Source of the DNA: Bacteroidota bacterium
GTDB lineage: Bacteria; Bacteroidota; Bacteroidia; UKL13-3
Direction of reading: 5' to 3'
Assembly (NCBI GenBank): GCA_947459415.1
Contig: CANHDN010000006.1
Span: forward strand, 1-43,864
DNA: 43,864 nt
Position numbers and translations under genes: made by a program. Every line of letters starts with the position of its first letter. Within the stretch, counting starts at the first letter, position 1. Shown here piece after piece: positions 35,081 to 43,614 of the stretch. Below the pieces are notes generated by a model. The model saw only the letters and a list, made by a program, of their open reading frames with translations. It was not told the DNA's origin and ran no database searches.

Positions 35081-36337
35081 TTATTGTGTTTGAGTAGAAA
35101 ATTTTCGAGCGCCAATTAATTCATCATAATGGTATTGAAGGTTTTTAGCATATACTAATACAAGGTATTCATTCTCTGTTTGAAAATGATTGCCTTCTAA
35201 TACAGACTCATCTGGCCTTCCTTTGTCATTTTTCACAGCATAACAATACTCATATCTACCTTGCTTAAGCGGGACTTCCAAATCATATCTCTGCCTATTT
35301 TTATTATAATACATTTTGTATTCTGGCATTAATCTCCAATCTGTAAATTCTCCAAAAACATAAACCTCTGCATCTGGCGGCACACCCATAACAGATGATA
35401 AATAAAAGTTTACGTAAGCATAGTCTCCATCAATGTCGCTGTTATTTCCCTCTTTGTTTTGAACCAATCTTTTGCCATTGTAATCGAGGTAATTAAAATA
35501 TTGCATGGCACCTCTACTTTCATCTAAATTTAGGATAACATGTACCACAGAATCAGTCCTTTTACTTCTCACATTGGCAGAGAATTGGCGCAATTGTCTA
35601 ATGTCAAAAAATCTAAATTCATTCCCACCATTAAAAAGGGTTTGATCCAAATAATTATATTCTAATTTATTATTTGACATGAATTGGGGTTTTAATTCTG
35701 TTATGGCATTATCCCATCTACTGTTTTGCATCAGAACTATGGATACGTCTTGCAATGGGTTAACAACCATACTAGGGTTAATTCCTACAGTAAATTGAAG
35801 TTCTTGCTTGGTATATCTGTGCTCTGCGAGTGTGGCGGGGCGTGCGAGTCCTTCGATGGTGGAAGCATTATTTAAAACCAACATACGCCTGGTAAAGAGT
35901 AGATCCTCTTCATCAAAATTACGATATACTTTTACAATGTAATTGCCAGAAATTCTAGGTTTCATGTTTTCATTGGGCAGCAGTATGTTGTAATGAACGT
36001 ATTTTACATATGTATTAGTTGAAAATTTAAAATCCTGAATATTGTCAAATGTCATTCCTGCTAAGTATTCATTTTGGTTCAAGCTGGTTTGATTCCAATT
36101 GGCATCGCAATGAACAATGGTATATTGTAAATTTTCTGATTGTGCCCCAAGTATATCAAAGCTTAATTTTAATATTTCCAAGCTATTGAGTGAAATGATT
36201 GGATATCTGTCTTCTGTTCCTGCTTTATTAAATAAAATGGTTTGAACCCTTGAATCAAAAATTTTATTTTCATAGGGTGCTGCCGTTATTTTAACAAGCG
36301 GTAAAATACTCATGCAACACAATATTATTCTAATCAT
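35081..36337 (-). CDS. DUF5103 protein, type IX secretion plug-like
   Basis: A 418-residue exported protein with a signal peptide (MIRIILCCMSILPLVKITAA). The segments LFNKAGTEDRYPIISLNSLE, LSFDILGAQSENLQYTIVHC, LNQNEYLAGMTFDNIQDFKF and LYSR-like beta strands fit DUF5103. This family includes the Plug protein, which binds the SprA translocon of the type IX secretion system and closes its periplasmic side. Later parts carry a CBM48-like stretch (VYVFGEFTDWRLMPEYKMYY). The window also encodes a T9SS type B cargo protein, so a working T9SS is likely. Assignment to Plug rather than a paralogue rests on memory of the family. Confidence 0.82.
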   Translation of the reverse strand: MIRIILCCMSILPLVKITAAPYENKIFDSRVQTILFNKAGTEDRYPIISLNSLEILKLSFDILGAQSENLQYTIVHCDANWNQTSLNQNEYLAGMTFDNIQDFKFSTNTYVKYVHYNILLPNENMKPRISGNYIVKVYRNFDEEDLLFTRRMLVLNNASTIEGLARPATLAEHRYTKQELQFTVGINPSMVVNPLQDVSIVLMQNSRWDNAITELKPQFMSNNKLEYNYLDQTLFNGGNEFRFFDIRQLRQFSANVRSKRTDSVVHVILNLDESRGAMQYFNYLDYNGKRLVQNKEGNNSDIDGDYAYVNFYLSSVMGVPPDAEVYVFGEFTDWRLMPEYKMYYNKNRQRYDLEVPLKQGRYEYCYAVKNDKGRPDESVLEGNHFQTENEYLVLVYAKNLQYHYDELIGARKFSTQTQ

Positions 36338-36492
36338 GTTACAATTTTAAGTAATTTTAATCATTCAAAGAAGGGTTTCTGCTGGTGTACTGATAATAGG
36401 CATTCAAATGGAATTTAGCATTGAATTTGTGATCCTGTAACATTTCTAATTGGACTGCATTATTCTTAGGTTTTTTACACATTGGTTTTAAC

Positions 36493-36500
36493 TATATTTG
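36493..36500 (+). promoter_or_regulatory. -7 promoter element of the ABC exporter gene (TATATTTG)
   Basis: An exact TAnnTTTG match ending ten bases before the ATG at 36511. No TTTG is found at the -33 position. Confidence 0.55.
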
Positions 36501-36510
36501 TTGTCAAATT

Positions 36511-38397
36511 ATGGCAAGAAAAAGTTTTAATAGCAACGGGAAACTCGAGCAAGAGGCCGTTAAAGCTAAAATAAATAAAGAAACAATAGCAGAGGCATTA
36601 TCCTTGTTTGCATATATCAAACCTTTTCAAACTAAGTTTTTTTTAAGCTTACTTTTTATTGCTTTGTCTGCATTAAGTACAATGATTTTTCCATTTCTAT
36701 TGGGTAAAATGATTGATGCAGCCAACCCAGGAGCAGTTTTAGCTGCCAATTCCCCAACTATACCAAGCACTGAGTTTGGCTTACATCTAAAAACAGTGCA
36801 TTGGAGTTTGAATACGATATTATTACTTATTTTTTTACAACTTTCGGCTCAAACTGTTTTTTCTTTCATGCGTATTTATTTACTCACTGAAGTTGGAGAA
36901 AAGTCTTTAGCAAATATTCGCATAGATTTATATGCAAGGTTATTAAGTATGCCAATGAATTTTTATAGCGACAACAGAGTAGGCGATTTAAGTAATAGAA
37001 TTAGTTCTGATTTGTCACAAATTCAAGATGCTATTTCTTTTACCTTGGCCGAATTTCTTCGTGGTGTATTTACTTTGATTATTGGTTTAAGTTTTATTTT
37101 TTGGATCAGCACAGAACTTGCTTTAGTGATGTTGTCTGTGGTTCCGCTCATTGCTATTGTAGCGGTTATTTTTGGAGTTCGTATTCGTAACATGGCTAGA
37201 AAAGCTCAAGATCAATTGGCTGAAAGTGGCACCATTGTTCAAGAAACTTTTTTAGGGATATCCATTGTGAAAGCATTTACCAGTGAACCACATGAATTAA
37301 ATAGGTATAAAAAAAGTATTTTTAGTGTTGTTGAAACGGCTATTAGCAATGCAAGATTTAGGGGTGCTTTTGTTAGCTTTATGATATTTAGCGTGTTTGG
37401 TGCAATTTCTTTTGTTATGTGGTATGGCGCAGGAATGATTAGCACTGGCGAATTGAGTACTGGCGATTTAACTATGTTTGTTATTTTTTCTGCTTTTGTA
37501 GGTGGAACTTTCGCAGGTTTTGCTGATATGTTTTCTCAATTACAAAAAACCCTTGGAGCTACGCAAAGGGTGAGAGAATTATTACGCGAACCTACTGAAT
37601 CTGTTGAACTAAAGGATTTAAATTTAATAGTTAACCAAGTTATTACTGGAAACCTAGTGGTTGAAGATGTTTCTTTTTCATATCCTTCTAGAAAGGATGT
37701 ACCTGTGTTGCAAAAATTGTCATTTGAAGTAAAAAGTGGCGAACAAGTAGCCTTAGTTGGCAGGAGTGGTGCTGGCAAAAGTACCATTGCATCTTTGTTA
37801 CTCAAGTTTTATGAACCTAGCAGTGGTAGAATTATTTTTGATGAGATAGATAGTAAAGAATTTGGTTTAACTGAACTGCGCAAGCAAATTGCTTTTGTGC
37901 CACAAGATGTGATTTTATTTGGCGGTACTATTCTAGAGAATATTAGCTATGGAAATCCGCTTGCCACCAAAGAGCAAATAATTGAGGCCGCTAAAAAAGC
38001 TAATGCCCATGAGTTTATTAATCGATTTCCAGATTCATACCAGACAGTTGTTGGTGAAAGAGGAGTCAAACTGAGTGGAGGCCAAAGGCAAAGAATTGCC
38101 ATTGCCAGAGCAATTCTTAAGAATCCTAGCATTTTATTATTGGATGAAGCCACCAGTTCATTGGATAGTGAGAGCGAACAATTGGTTCAAGATGCGCTGG
38201 ATAATTTGATGAAAAATAGAACCAGCATTGTGATTGCCCACAGACTTTCTACAGTAAGAAATGCAGATAAGATTTTGGTATTAGATCAAGGTTCGGTGAA
38301 AGAAGTAGGTACACATGAAGCCCTCATGCAAAATGACAAGGGCATTTATCGCAAACTAGTTGACATGCAACTAGAATGGTCAACCCTTGAAAAATAG
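36511..38397 (+). CDS. ABC exporter, MsbA-like (fused permease and ATPase)
   Basis: A 628-residue half-transporter that would work as a homodimer in the inner membrane. The N-terminal permease has about six membrane segments, starting with FFLSLLFIALSALSTMIFPF. A polar insert (around residues 75-95) lies in the first outer loop. The ATPase domain, from about residue 385, has Walker A LVGRSGAGKSTIASLLL, Q-loop AFVPQDVILF, signature LSGGQRQRIAIARAI, Walker B ILLLDEATSSLD and the H-loop IVIAHRLSTVRNAD. MsbA-type proteins flip lipid A core or export drugs and lipids. The substrate cannot be fixed from sequence, and the name MsbA is by resemblance only. Confidence 0.9.
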   Translation: MARKSFNSNGKLEQEAVKAKINKETIAEALSLFAYIKPFQTKFFLSLLFIALSALSTMIFPFLLGKMIDAANPGAVLAANSPTIPSTEFGLHLKTVHWSLNTILLLIFLQLSAQTVFSFMRIYLLTEVGEKSLANIRIDLYARLLSMPMNFYSDNRVGDLSNRISSDLSQIQDAISFTLAEFLRGVFTLIIGLSFIFWISTELALVMLSVVPLIAIVAVIFGVRIRNMARKAQDQLAESGTIVQETFLGISIVKAFTSEPHELNRYKKSIFSVVETAISNARFRGAFVSFMIFSVFGAISFVMWYGAGMISTGELSTGDLTMFVIFSAFVGGTFAGFADMFSQLQKTLGATQRVRELLREPTESVELKDLNLIVNQVITGNLVVEDVSFSYPSRKDVPVLQKLSFEVKSGEQVALVGRSGAGKSTIASLLLKFYEPSSGRIIFDEIDSKEFGLTELRKQIAFVPQDVILFGGTILENISYGNPLATKEQIIEAAKKANAHEFINRFPDSYQTVVGERGVKLSGGQRQRIAIARAILKNPSILLLDEATSSLDSESEQLVQDALDNLMKNRTSIVIAHRLSTVRNADKILVLDQGSVKEVGTHEALMQNDKGIYRKLVDMQLEWSTLEK

Positions 38398-38426
38398 GCT
38401 GTTCCGTAGTATTCGAACACAAAAGT

Positions 38427-38456
38427 TTTGTCATTTGGTTTTTTAAAATAAATTTG
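38427..38456 (+). promoter_or_regulatory. Promoter of the E2 gene (TTTG-n18-TAAATTTG)
   Basis: A -33 element TTTG (38427-38430) and a -7 element TAAATTTG (38449-38456) are separated by 18 bases. This is close to the Bacteroidota sigma consensus TTTG-n19-TAnnTTTG. The start codon at 38532 is 75 bases downstream, giving a leader of about 70 bases. Confidence 0.65.
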
Positions 38457-38531
38457 CCAATAAATCGAGCAGTTTTATGGTTTAACTTAAACATTGTTCG
38501 ATATTATAATTATCCCAAAAATTATTAATTT

Positions 38532-39848
38532 ATGTCTGAATTTCAGTTGGTAATGCCTAAAATGGGCGAAAGTATAGCAGAAGCTACCATTATTCGTTGG
38601 ACTAAAAACGAAGGTGATTCTATTTCTGTAGATGAAACTGTTTTGGAAATTGCTACAGATAAGGTTGATTCGGAGGTTCCATCTCCCAAAGCAGGTAAAT
38701 TAATTAAGCGTTTATTTAATGAAGGTGATGTAGTTCCTGTTAATGCTCCCATTGCTATCATTGCACTAGAAGGTAGCGCTGCCTTGTCAGCACCTGTATT
38801 AAGTGTTGCTCCTCCTCAAGTAAAAGAAGCTGTGCAGGTAGTAGAACAGGTGGTCACAAAAGCTCAAGAAACAGTGATGCCTGCCGGTGGAAATAGGTTT
38901 TATTCTCCATTGGTGCTCAATATAGCTAAAGCAGAAAATATTAGCATGTCAGTGTTAGAAACTATTGCTGGAACAGGAGCTGAAGGTAGGGTAACTAAAA
39001 GAGATATTCTGGCTTTTGTACAAAATAAAGGTAACATAAGTGCACCTATTTCTGCATCAACCAATAATTCTGCGTCACAAGCAAGTAAGCCAGCAGTGAG
39101 TAATTCTGTTCCGCCGCGTCCTCCTGTGAGCATGTCTGGTGGAGATGAAATCATAGAGATGGATCGCATGCGCAAATTAATTGCAGATCACATGGTTATG
39201 AGTAAGCATACGAGTCCGCATGTTACTTCATTTGTTGAAGCAGATGTAACCAATATGGTTGTTTGGAGGGATAAAGCTAAAAAAGTATACGAAAAAAGAG
39301 AAGGGGAGAAAATTACCTTTACTCCTATGTTTATAGAATGTGTTGCCAGAGCTATCAAAGATTTCCCAATGATAAACGTATCTGTTGATGGCAACAATAT
39401 CATTAAAAGAAAAAATATTAATATTGGAATGGCAGCAGCGCTGCCTACCGGAAATTTAATAGTGCCAGTTATTAAAAGTGCTGATGGAATGAATCTTTTG
39501 GGGTTAACCAAATCAGTGAATGACTTAGCCAATAGGGCAAGGGCAAACAAATTAGCACCAGATGATATTCAAGGTGGTACTTTTACCTTAACAAATGTAG
39601 GTGGATTTGGTAATGTGATGGGAACGCCAATTATTAATCAACCTCAAGTTGCAATTATGGCAACAGGCTCCATTAAGAAAAAACCTGCCGTTTTAGAAAC
39701 TCCAATGGGTGATGTAATTGCCATCAGACATATGATGTTCTTGAGTTTGAGTTATGATCACCGGGTAGTTGATGGATCTTTAGGTGGTAGTTTTTTAAAG
39801 CGAGTGGCAGATTACATGGAGCAATGGGACGTAAATAGAGAAATATAG
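38532..39848 (+). CDS. 2-oxoacid dehydrogenase complex E2, dihydrolipoyl acyltransferase
   Basis: A 438-residue E2 core subunit. The lipoyl domain covers residues 1-80, with the lipoylated Lys in IATDKVDSEVPSPKAG. After an Ala/Pro/Val-rich linker comes the E1/E3-binding domain (YSPLVLNIAKAENISMSVLE, then GAEGRVTKRDILAFV). The catalytic acyltransferase domain has FTLTNVGGFGNVMGTPIINQ and LSLSYDHRVVDGSLGG, with the HxxxDG active site. The substrate could be pyruvate, 2-oxoglutarate or branched-chain 2-oxoacids. Neither E1 nor E3 lies next to it, so context does not decide. It has its own promoter and a strong terminator, so it is probably transcribed alone. Confidence 0.93.
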   Translation: MSEFQLVMPKMGESIAEATIIRWTKNEGDSISVDETVLEIATDKVDSEVPSPKAGKLIKRLFNEGDVVPVNAPIAIIALEGSAALSAPVLSVAPPQVKEAVQVVEQVVTKAQETVMPAGGNRFYSPLVLNIAKAENISMSVLETIAGTGAEGRVTKRDILAFVQNKGNISAPISASTNNSASQASKPAVSNSVPPRPPVSMSGGDEIIEMDRMRKLIADHMVMSKHTSPHVTSFVEADVTNMVVWRDKAKKVYEKREGEKITFTPMFIECVARAIKDFPMINVSVDGNNIIKRKNINIGMAAALPTGNLIVPVIKSADGMNLLGLTKSVNDLANRARANKLAPDDIQGGTFTLTNVGGFGNVMGTPIINQPQVAIMATGSIKKKPAVLETPMGDVIAIRHMMFLSLSYDHRVVDGSLGGSFLKRVADYMEQWDVNREI

Positions 39849-39870
39849 GTTTAGGTTCAAAAATTTTTTT

Positions 39871-39919
39871 AAGCCGGTTTTGTTAACAACTTATTGAAAA
39901 CAAAGCCGGCTTCTTTTTT
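39871..39919 (+). terminator. Rho-independent terminator after the E2 gene
   Basis: A 14-base stem, aagccggttttgtt (39871-39884) with aacaaagccggctt (39899-39912), contains one G-T pair and a 14-base loop. It is followed by CTTTTTT to 39919. The end of the T-run forms the TTTG -33 element of the pyrG promoter. Confidence 0.88.
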
Positions 39920-39947
39920 GTCTCTTACCTAATCTAAGCTATTTTTG
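39917..39947 (+). promoter_or_regulatory. Promoter of pyrG (TTTG-n19-TATTTTTG)
   Basis: TTTG at 39917-39920 and TATTTTTG at 39940-39947 with exactly 19 bases between, matching the Bacteroidota consensus in both boxes and spacing. The start codon is at 40036, so the leader would be about 80 bases. The -33 box overlaps the T-run of the terminator of the gene before it. Confidence 0.72.
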
Positions 39948-40035
39948 TATCCCGTAAGTACACAATTACGGGTTTCATATGGCATAAGTTTTAATGCTTT
40001 TAATCCGTTTTGGTGTTTTCAAAACCAAGTAAATT

Positions 40036-41646
40036 ATGACACCAAAATACATTTTCGTTACAGGCGGAGTTACTTCGTCTTTGGGTAAAGGAATTATCGC
40101 CGCATCTCTCGCTAAATTACTGCAAGCAAGGGGGTACACCGTTACCATTCAAAAATTAGATCCTTATATTAATGTAGATCCAGGTACCTTGAATCCATAT
40201 GAGCATGGAGAATGTTATGTAACCGAAGATGGTGCAGAAACAGATTTAGATTTGGGTCATTATGAAAGATTTTTAAATACACCAACTTCTCAAGCAAACA
40301 ATGTCACCACAGGTAGAATTTATCAGCATGTAATAAATAAAGAGCGTGAGGGAGCTTTTTTAGGTAAAACAGTTCAAGTAATTCCACATATTACAGATGA
40401 AATAAAACGTAGAATTAAATTATTGGGAGAAACAGGTAATTATGAAATAATAATTACTGAAATTGGAGGTACAGTAGGAGATATAGAATCTTTACCTTAT
40501 GTAGAGTCTGTTAGGCAATTATTATGGGAATTAAAAGATGAAGATGCTTTGGTTGTGCATCTTACCCTATTACCTTACTTAAGTTCTACCCATGAATTAA
40601 AAACCAAACCTACTCAACATAGTGTAAAGTTGTTGTTGGAAAGTGGTGTTCAGCCAGATATTTTGGTTTGTAGGACAGAGCATGCCATTTCAAAAGAAAT
40701 GCGTAAAAAAATTGCCTTGTTCTGTAATGTGGATGTAAACTCGGTAATTGAAGCACTTGATGTTCCTACCATTTATGATGTTCCTTTAATGATGTTGAAG
40801 GAAAAGTTAGATAAAACTGTTTTATCTAAATTGAAGTTAAGCGCTAAAAATGATCCAGATTTAGAAAGTTGGAAATCCTTCTTAACACGCCATAAAAATC
40901 CTAAGCATGAGGTGAGAATTGGTTTAATTGGAAAATACATAGAACTGCCAGATGCTTATAAGTCTATTATTGAGGCATTTATACATGCTGGTGCTTTTAA
41001 TGAAGCAAGAGTTCGTGTTCAATATATTCATAGTGAGTTAATTGCGGATGATAATGTAGCTCAAAAATTAGGTGATTTAGATGGGATTTTGGTTGCCCCA
41101 GGTTTTGGTGATAGGGGAATTGAAGGAAAAATTACTGCCATTAAATATGCCAGAGAGAATGATGTGCCATTTTTTGGTATTTGTTTAGGTATGCAAATGG
41201 CAGTAATTGAATTTGCCAGAAATGTGATAGGTTGGAAAGATGCACACAGCACAGAAATGAATTCAAAAACTAAACATGCTGTGATAGATTTAATGCAGGG
41301 GCAAAAAAACATAACCAAAAAAGGTGGAACCATGCGATTGGGCTCTTATGTATGCGAATTAAGCAAAGGAAGTAAAGCCTATGCGGCTTACGAAAAATCA
41401 AAAATTAACGAGCGTCATCGCCATCGTTTTGAATTTAACAACAATTACATCAAGGATTTTGTTGAAAATGGTATGCAAATTACGGGGGTAAATCCAGATA
41501 CTAAATTAGCTGAAATTGTGGAAATTAAATCACACCCATATTTTATTGGAGTTCAGTTTCACCCAGAATATAAAAGCACTGTGCTAAATCCACACCCACT
41601 TTTTGTGAAATTTGTTAAGGCTGCCGTTCAATTTAGTCAAAGTTAA
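40036..41646 (+). CDS. pyrG: CTP synthase
   Basis: A 536-residue enzyme that makes CTP from UTP, ATP and glutamine. The synthase domain starts at FVTGGVTSSLGKGIIAASL and has KLDPYINVDPGTLNPYEHGE, TDLDLGHYERF and TEIGGTVGDIESLPYVES. The class I glutamine amidotransferase domain, from about residue 295, has the nucleophile Cys in FFGICLGMQMAV and the His/Glu of GVQFHPEYKS near the C-terminus. Length and motifs are complete. It is followed by yidC on the same strand with a perfect palindrome in the 94-base space. Confidence 0.98.
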   Translation: MTPKYIFVTGGVTSSLGKGIIAASLAKLLQARGYTVTIQKLDPYINVDPGTLNPYEHGECYVTEDGAETDLDLGHYERFLNTPTSQANNVTTGRIYQHVINKEREGAFLGKTVQVIPHITDEIKRRIKLLGETGNYEIIITEIGGTVGDIESLPYVESVRQLLWELKDEDALVVHLTLLPYLSSTHELKTKPTQHSVKLLLESGVQPDILVCRTEHAISKEMRKKIALFCNVDVNSVIEALDVPTIYDVPLMMLKEKLDKTVLSKLKLSAKNDPDLESWKSFLTRHKNPKHEVRIGLIGKYIELPDAYKSIIEAFIHAGAFNEARVRVQYIHSELIADDNVAQKLGDLDGILVAPGFGDRGIEGKITAIKYARENDVPFFGICLGMQMAVIEFARNVIGWKDAHSTEMNSKTKHAVIDLMQGQKNITKKGGTMRLGSYVCELSKGSKAYAAYEKSKINERHRHRFEFNNNYIKDFVENGMQITGVNPDTKLAEIVEIKSHPYFIGVQFHPEYKSTVLNPHPLFVKFVKAAVQFSQS

Positions 41647-41678
41647 GTCTGAACCTACATTAATATATTGTTTTCTAT

Positions 41679-41711
41679 GGTATTTCTTCTGTTATATTTA
41701 GAAGAAATACC
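41679..41711. promoter_or_regulatory. Perfect 12-base inverted repeat between pyrG and yidC
   Basis: ggtatttcttct (41679-41690) and agaagaaatacc (41700-41711) are exact reverse complements around a nine-base loop. No T-run follows on the plus strand; instead the right arm directly adjoins TATTTTCG, the likely -7 box of yidC. It could be a weak terminator for pyrG or an operator covering the yidC promoter. Confidence 0.6.
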
Positions 41712-41719
41712 TATTTTCG
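41712..41719 (+). promoter_or_regulatory. Putative -7 box of yidC (TATTTTCG)
   Basis: TATTTTCG matches TAnnTTTG at all but one position and is followed by CCC, as at ribBA. It lies 21 bases before the ATG at 41741 and directly abuts the inverted repeat at 41679-41711. Confidence 0.45.
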
Positions 41720-41740
41720 CCCTGCTTTTTAATAAATACA

Positions 41741-43555
41741 ATGGATAGAAATTCGATTATCGGACTTGGGTTAATATTTGCAATATTAATCACATTTGCA
41801 TACCTAAACCAGCCTTCACAAGAAGAAATAACGGCTGCTAAAATAAAGCAAGACTCTATAAATTTGGTTCGTTTACAAAACGATAGTTTGGCACTTGATG
41901 CAGTAAAAGAAGAGGAAAAAGCAGTGAAATTGTCTACACCAACTGAAGATAGTACTGCCAAACAAAATGCCTACGGAACATTTGCTAGTTTTTCTCAGGG
42001 TAAAGATGAGTATACTTTGCTAGAAAACGATCAGCTAAAATTAAAAATTGCCAATAAAGGGGGTAGAATTTATCAGGTAGAACTGAAAAGTTACAAACGC
42101 TCAGATGGTTCTCCACTCATTCTTTTTGAAGGTGAGGAAAATGATTTTTCTTATGGTTTTGCAACCCGTGATGCGAAAGCCATTTCTACCAAAGATCTAT
42201 ATTTTACGCCAATTGCTGCTGCTGATGGTAAATCGGTAATCATGCAAGTAAAACTATCAGATAATCAGATGATAGAACATCACATTGGCTTGAATCAAAA
42301 CGAAAACATGGTTGATTTTAAAATTAACCTGATTGGCATGAACAATGTTATTGCTCCCAATAATAACTTTTTAGACTTAAGTTGGAAGCAACATGTTCTT
42401 CGTCAAGAAAAAACCCATGAGGCCGAAAAGAATACCACTACCATTTACTACAGATATACCAACGAAGATCCTGAATACATCAGTGAAACAAAAGATTTAA
42501 AAGAGGATATTAAAACGCCTATACAATGGATTTCTTATAAACAACAATATTTCAATAGCTCATTAATAGGCCTAAACAACTTTGATAATGCAGCCCTAGA
42601 AACAAAGTCAGACGAATCTAAGAAGTTTGTAAAAATATTAACTTCAAACATCGGCCTTACTTTTGATCATTCCGATAAACAATCTTACGAAATGCAGTTT
42701 TATTTTGGTCCGAACCATTATAAATCGCTTCAGAAAGTTGGTGCCAGCTTAGAGAAAATTGTACCAATGGGTTGGGGGATTTTTGGTTGGGTGAATAAAA
42801 TTTTAACAGTAAATGTATTTTACTTTCTGAGTCAATACATCTCTAATTTTGGAATCATCATTTTATTGCTTACTCTCATTGTAAAAACCATTTTATTCCC
42901 GCTGGTTTATAAATCATACAAGTCATCTGCTAAAATGCGTGTATTAAAACCAGAGATGGATGAAATTAAGGTGAAGTATGGAAATGACATGGCTAAAATG
43001 CAACAAGAAAATATGAAGTTGTATCGCAAAGCAGGAGTAAATCCTATGGGTGGATGTTTGCCTGTATTGCTTCAAATGCCTATTCTAATTGCCATGTTCC
43101 AATTTTTCCCAAGTTCATTCGAACTGAGGCAGCAAGCCTTTTTATGGAGCAGCGATTTGTCTAGCTATGATAGTATCTTAAATCTCGGATTTGAAATACC
43201 TTTTTATGGGGATCATGTGAGCTTGTTCACTTTGTTAATGACTGTTTCAACCTTGGTTTATACTATGTATAATAATCAAATGACAGGCGTTACTGGGCAA
43301 ATGAAAATAATCTCTTACTTAATGCCTGTTATGTTCCTTGGTTTTTTTAATAACTATGCAAGTGGATTAACCTATTATTATTTCTTATCTAATTTATTTA
43401 CTATCGGACAACAACTCTTGATTCGTCAATTTGTGGATGATAATGCCCTTCATGCTCAGATTCAAGAAAATAAAAAGAAACCAGTTACTAAATCAAGATT
43501 TCAGCAAAAATTAGAAGAGATGGCCAAAAAACGTGGCTTTGATCCTAATAAATAA
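41741..43555 (+). CDS. yidC: Membrane protein insertase YidC
   Basis: A 604-residue inner-membrane insertase that works alone or with SecYEG. The first membrane segment is at residues 6-22 (IIGLGLIFAILITFAYL). A large periplasmic P1 domain runs to about residue 350. The conserved core of five membrane segments then follows: FGIIILLLTLIVKTILFPLV, the charged cytoplasmic loop KMRVLKPEMDEIKVKYG, NPMGGCLPVLLQMPILIAMF, FTLLMTVSTLVYTMYNN and ISYLMPVMFLGFFNNYASGL. The C-terminal tail is basic (KKKPVTKSRFQQKLEEMAKK), suited to ribosome contact. The P1 domain marks it as the Gram-negative form. pyrG-yidC order is common in this phylum. Confidence 0.97.
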   Translation: MDRNSIIGLGLIFAILITFAYLNQPSQEEITAAKIKQDSINLVRLQNDSLALDAVKEEEKAVKLSTPTEDSTAKQNAYGTFASFSQGKDEYTLLENDQLKLKIANKGGRIYQVELKSYKRSDGSPLILFEGEENDFSYGFATRDAKAISTKDLYFTPIAAADGKSVIMQVKLSDNQMIEHHIGLNQNENMVDFKINLIGMNNVIAPNNNFLDLSWKQHVLRQEKTHEAEKNTTTIYYRYTNEDPEYISETKDLKEDIKTPIQWISYKQQYFNSSLIGLNNFDNAALETKSDESKKFVKILTSNIGLTFDHSDKQSYEMQFYFGPNHYKSLQKVGASLEKIVPMGWGIFGWVNKILTVNVFYFLSQYISNFGIIILLLTLIVKTILFPLVYKSYKSSAKMRVLKPEMDEIKVKYGNDMAKMQQENMKLYRKAGVNPMGGCLPVLLQMPILIAMFQFFPSSFELRQQAFLWSSDLSSYDSILNLGFEIPFYGDHVSLFTLLMTVSTLVYTMYNNQMTGVTGQMKIISYLMPVMFLGFFNNYASGLTYYYFLSNLFTIGQQLLIRQFVDDNALHAQIQENKKKPVTKSRFQQKLEEMAKKRGFDPNK

Positions 43556-43561
43556 TTTTAG

Positions 43562-43605
43562 TTCCATGTTTACCAAGTACAATTTATGTATTGGTAAACA
43601 TGGAA
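43562..43605. terminator. Perfect 15-base inverted repeat between yidC and the convergent last gene
   Basis: ttccatgtttaccaa (43562-43576) and ttggtaaacatggaa (43591-43605) are exact reverse complements with a 14-base loop. The repeat sits between two convergent genes, where a two-way terminator is expected. Neither side has a good T-run, so termination is inferred from position and symmetry. Confidence 0.55.
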
Positions 43606-43614
43606 GAATATCTA

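Noticed and set aside
37239-37805. Minus-strand frames inside the ABC exporter gene
   Set aside because: They are antisense shadows over the permease and Walker A region and match no known protein.
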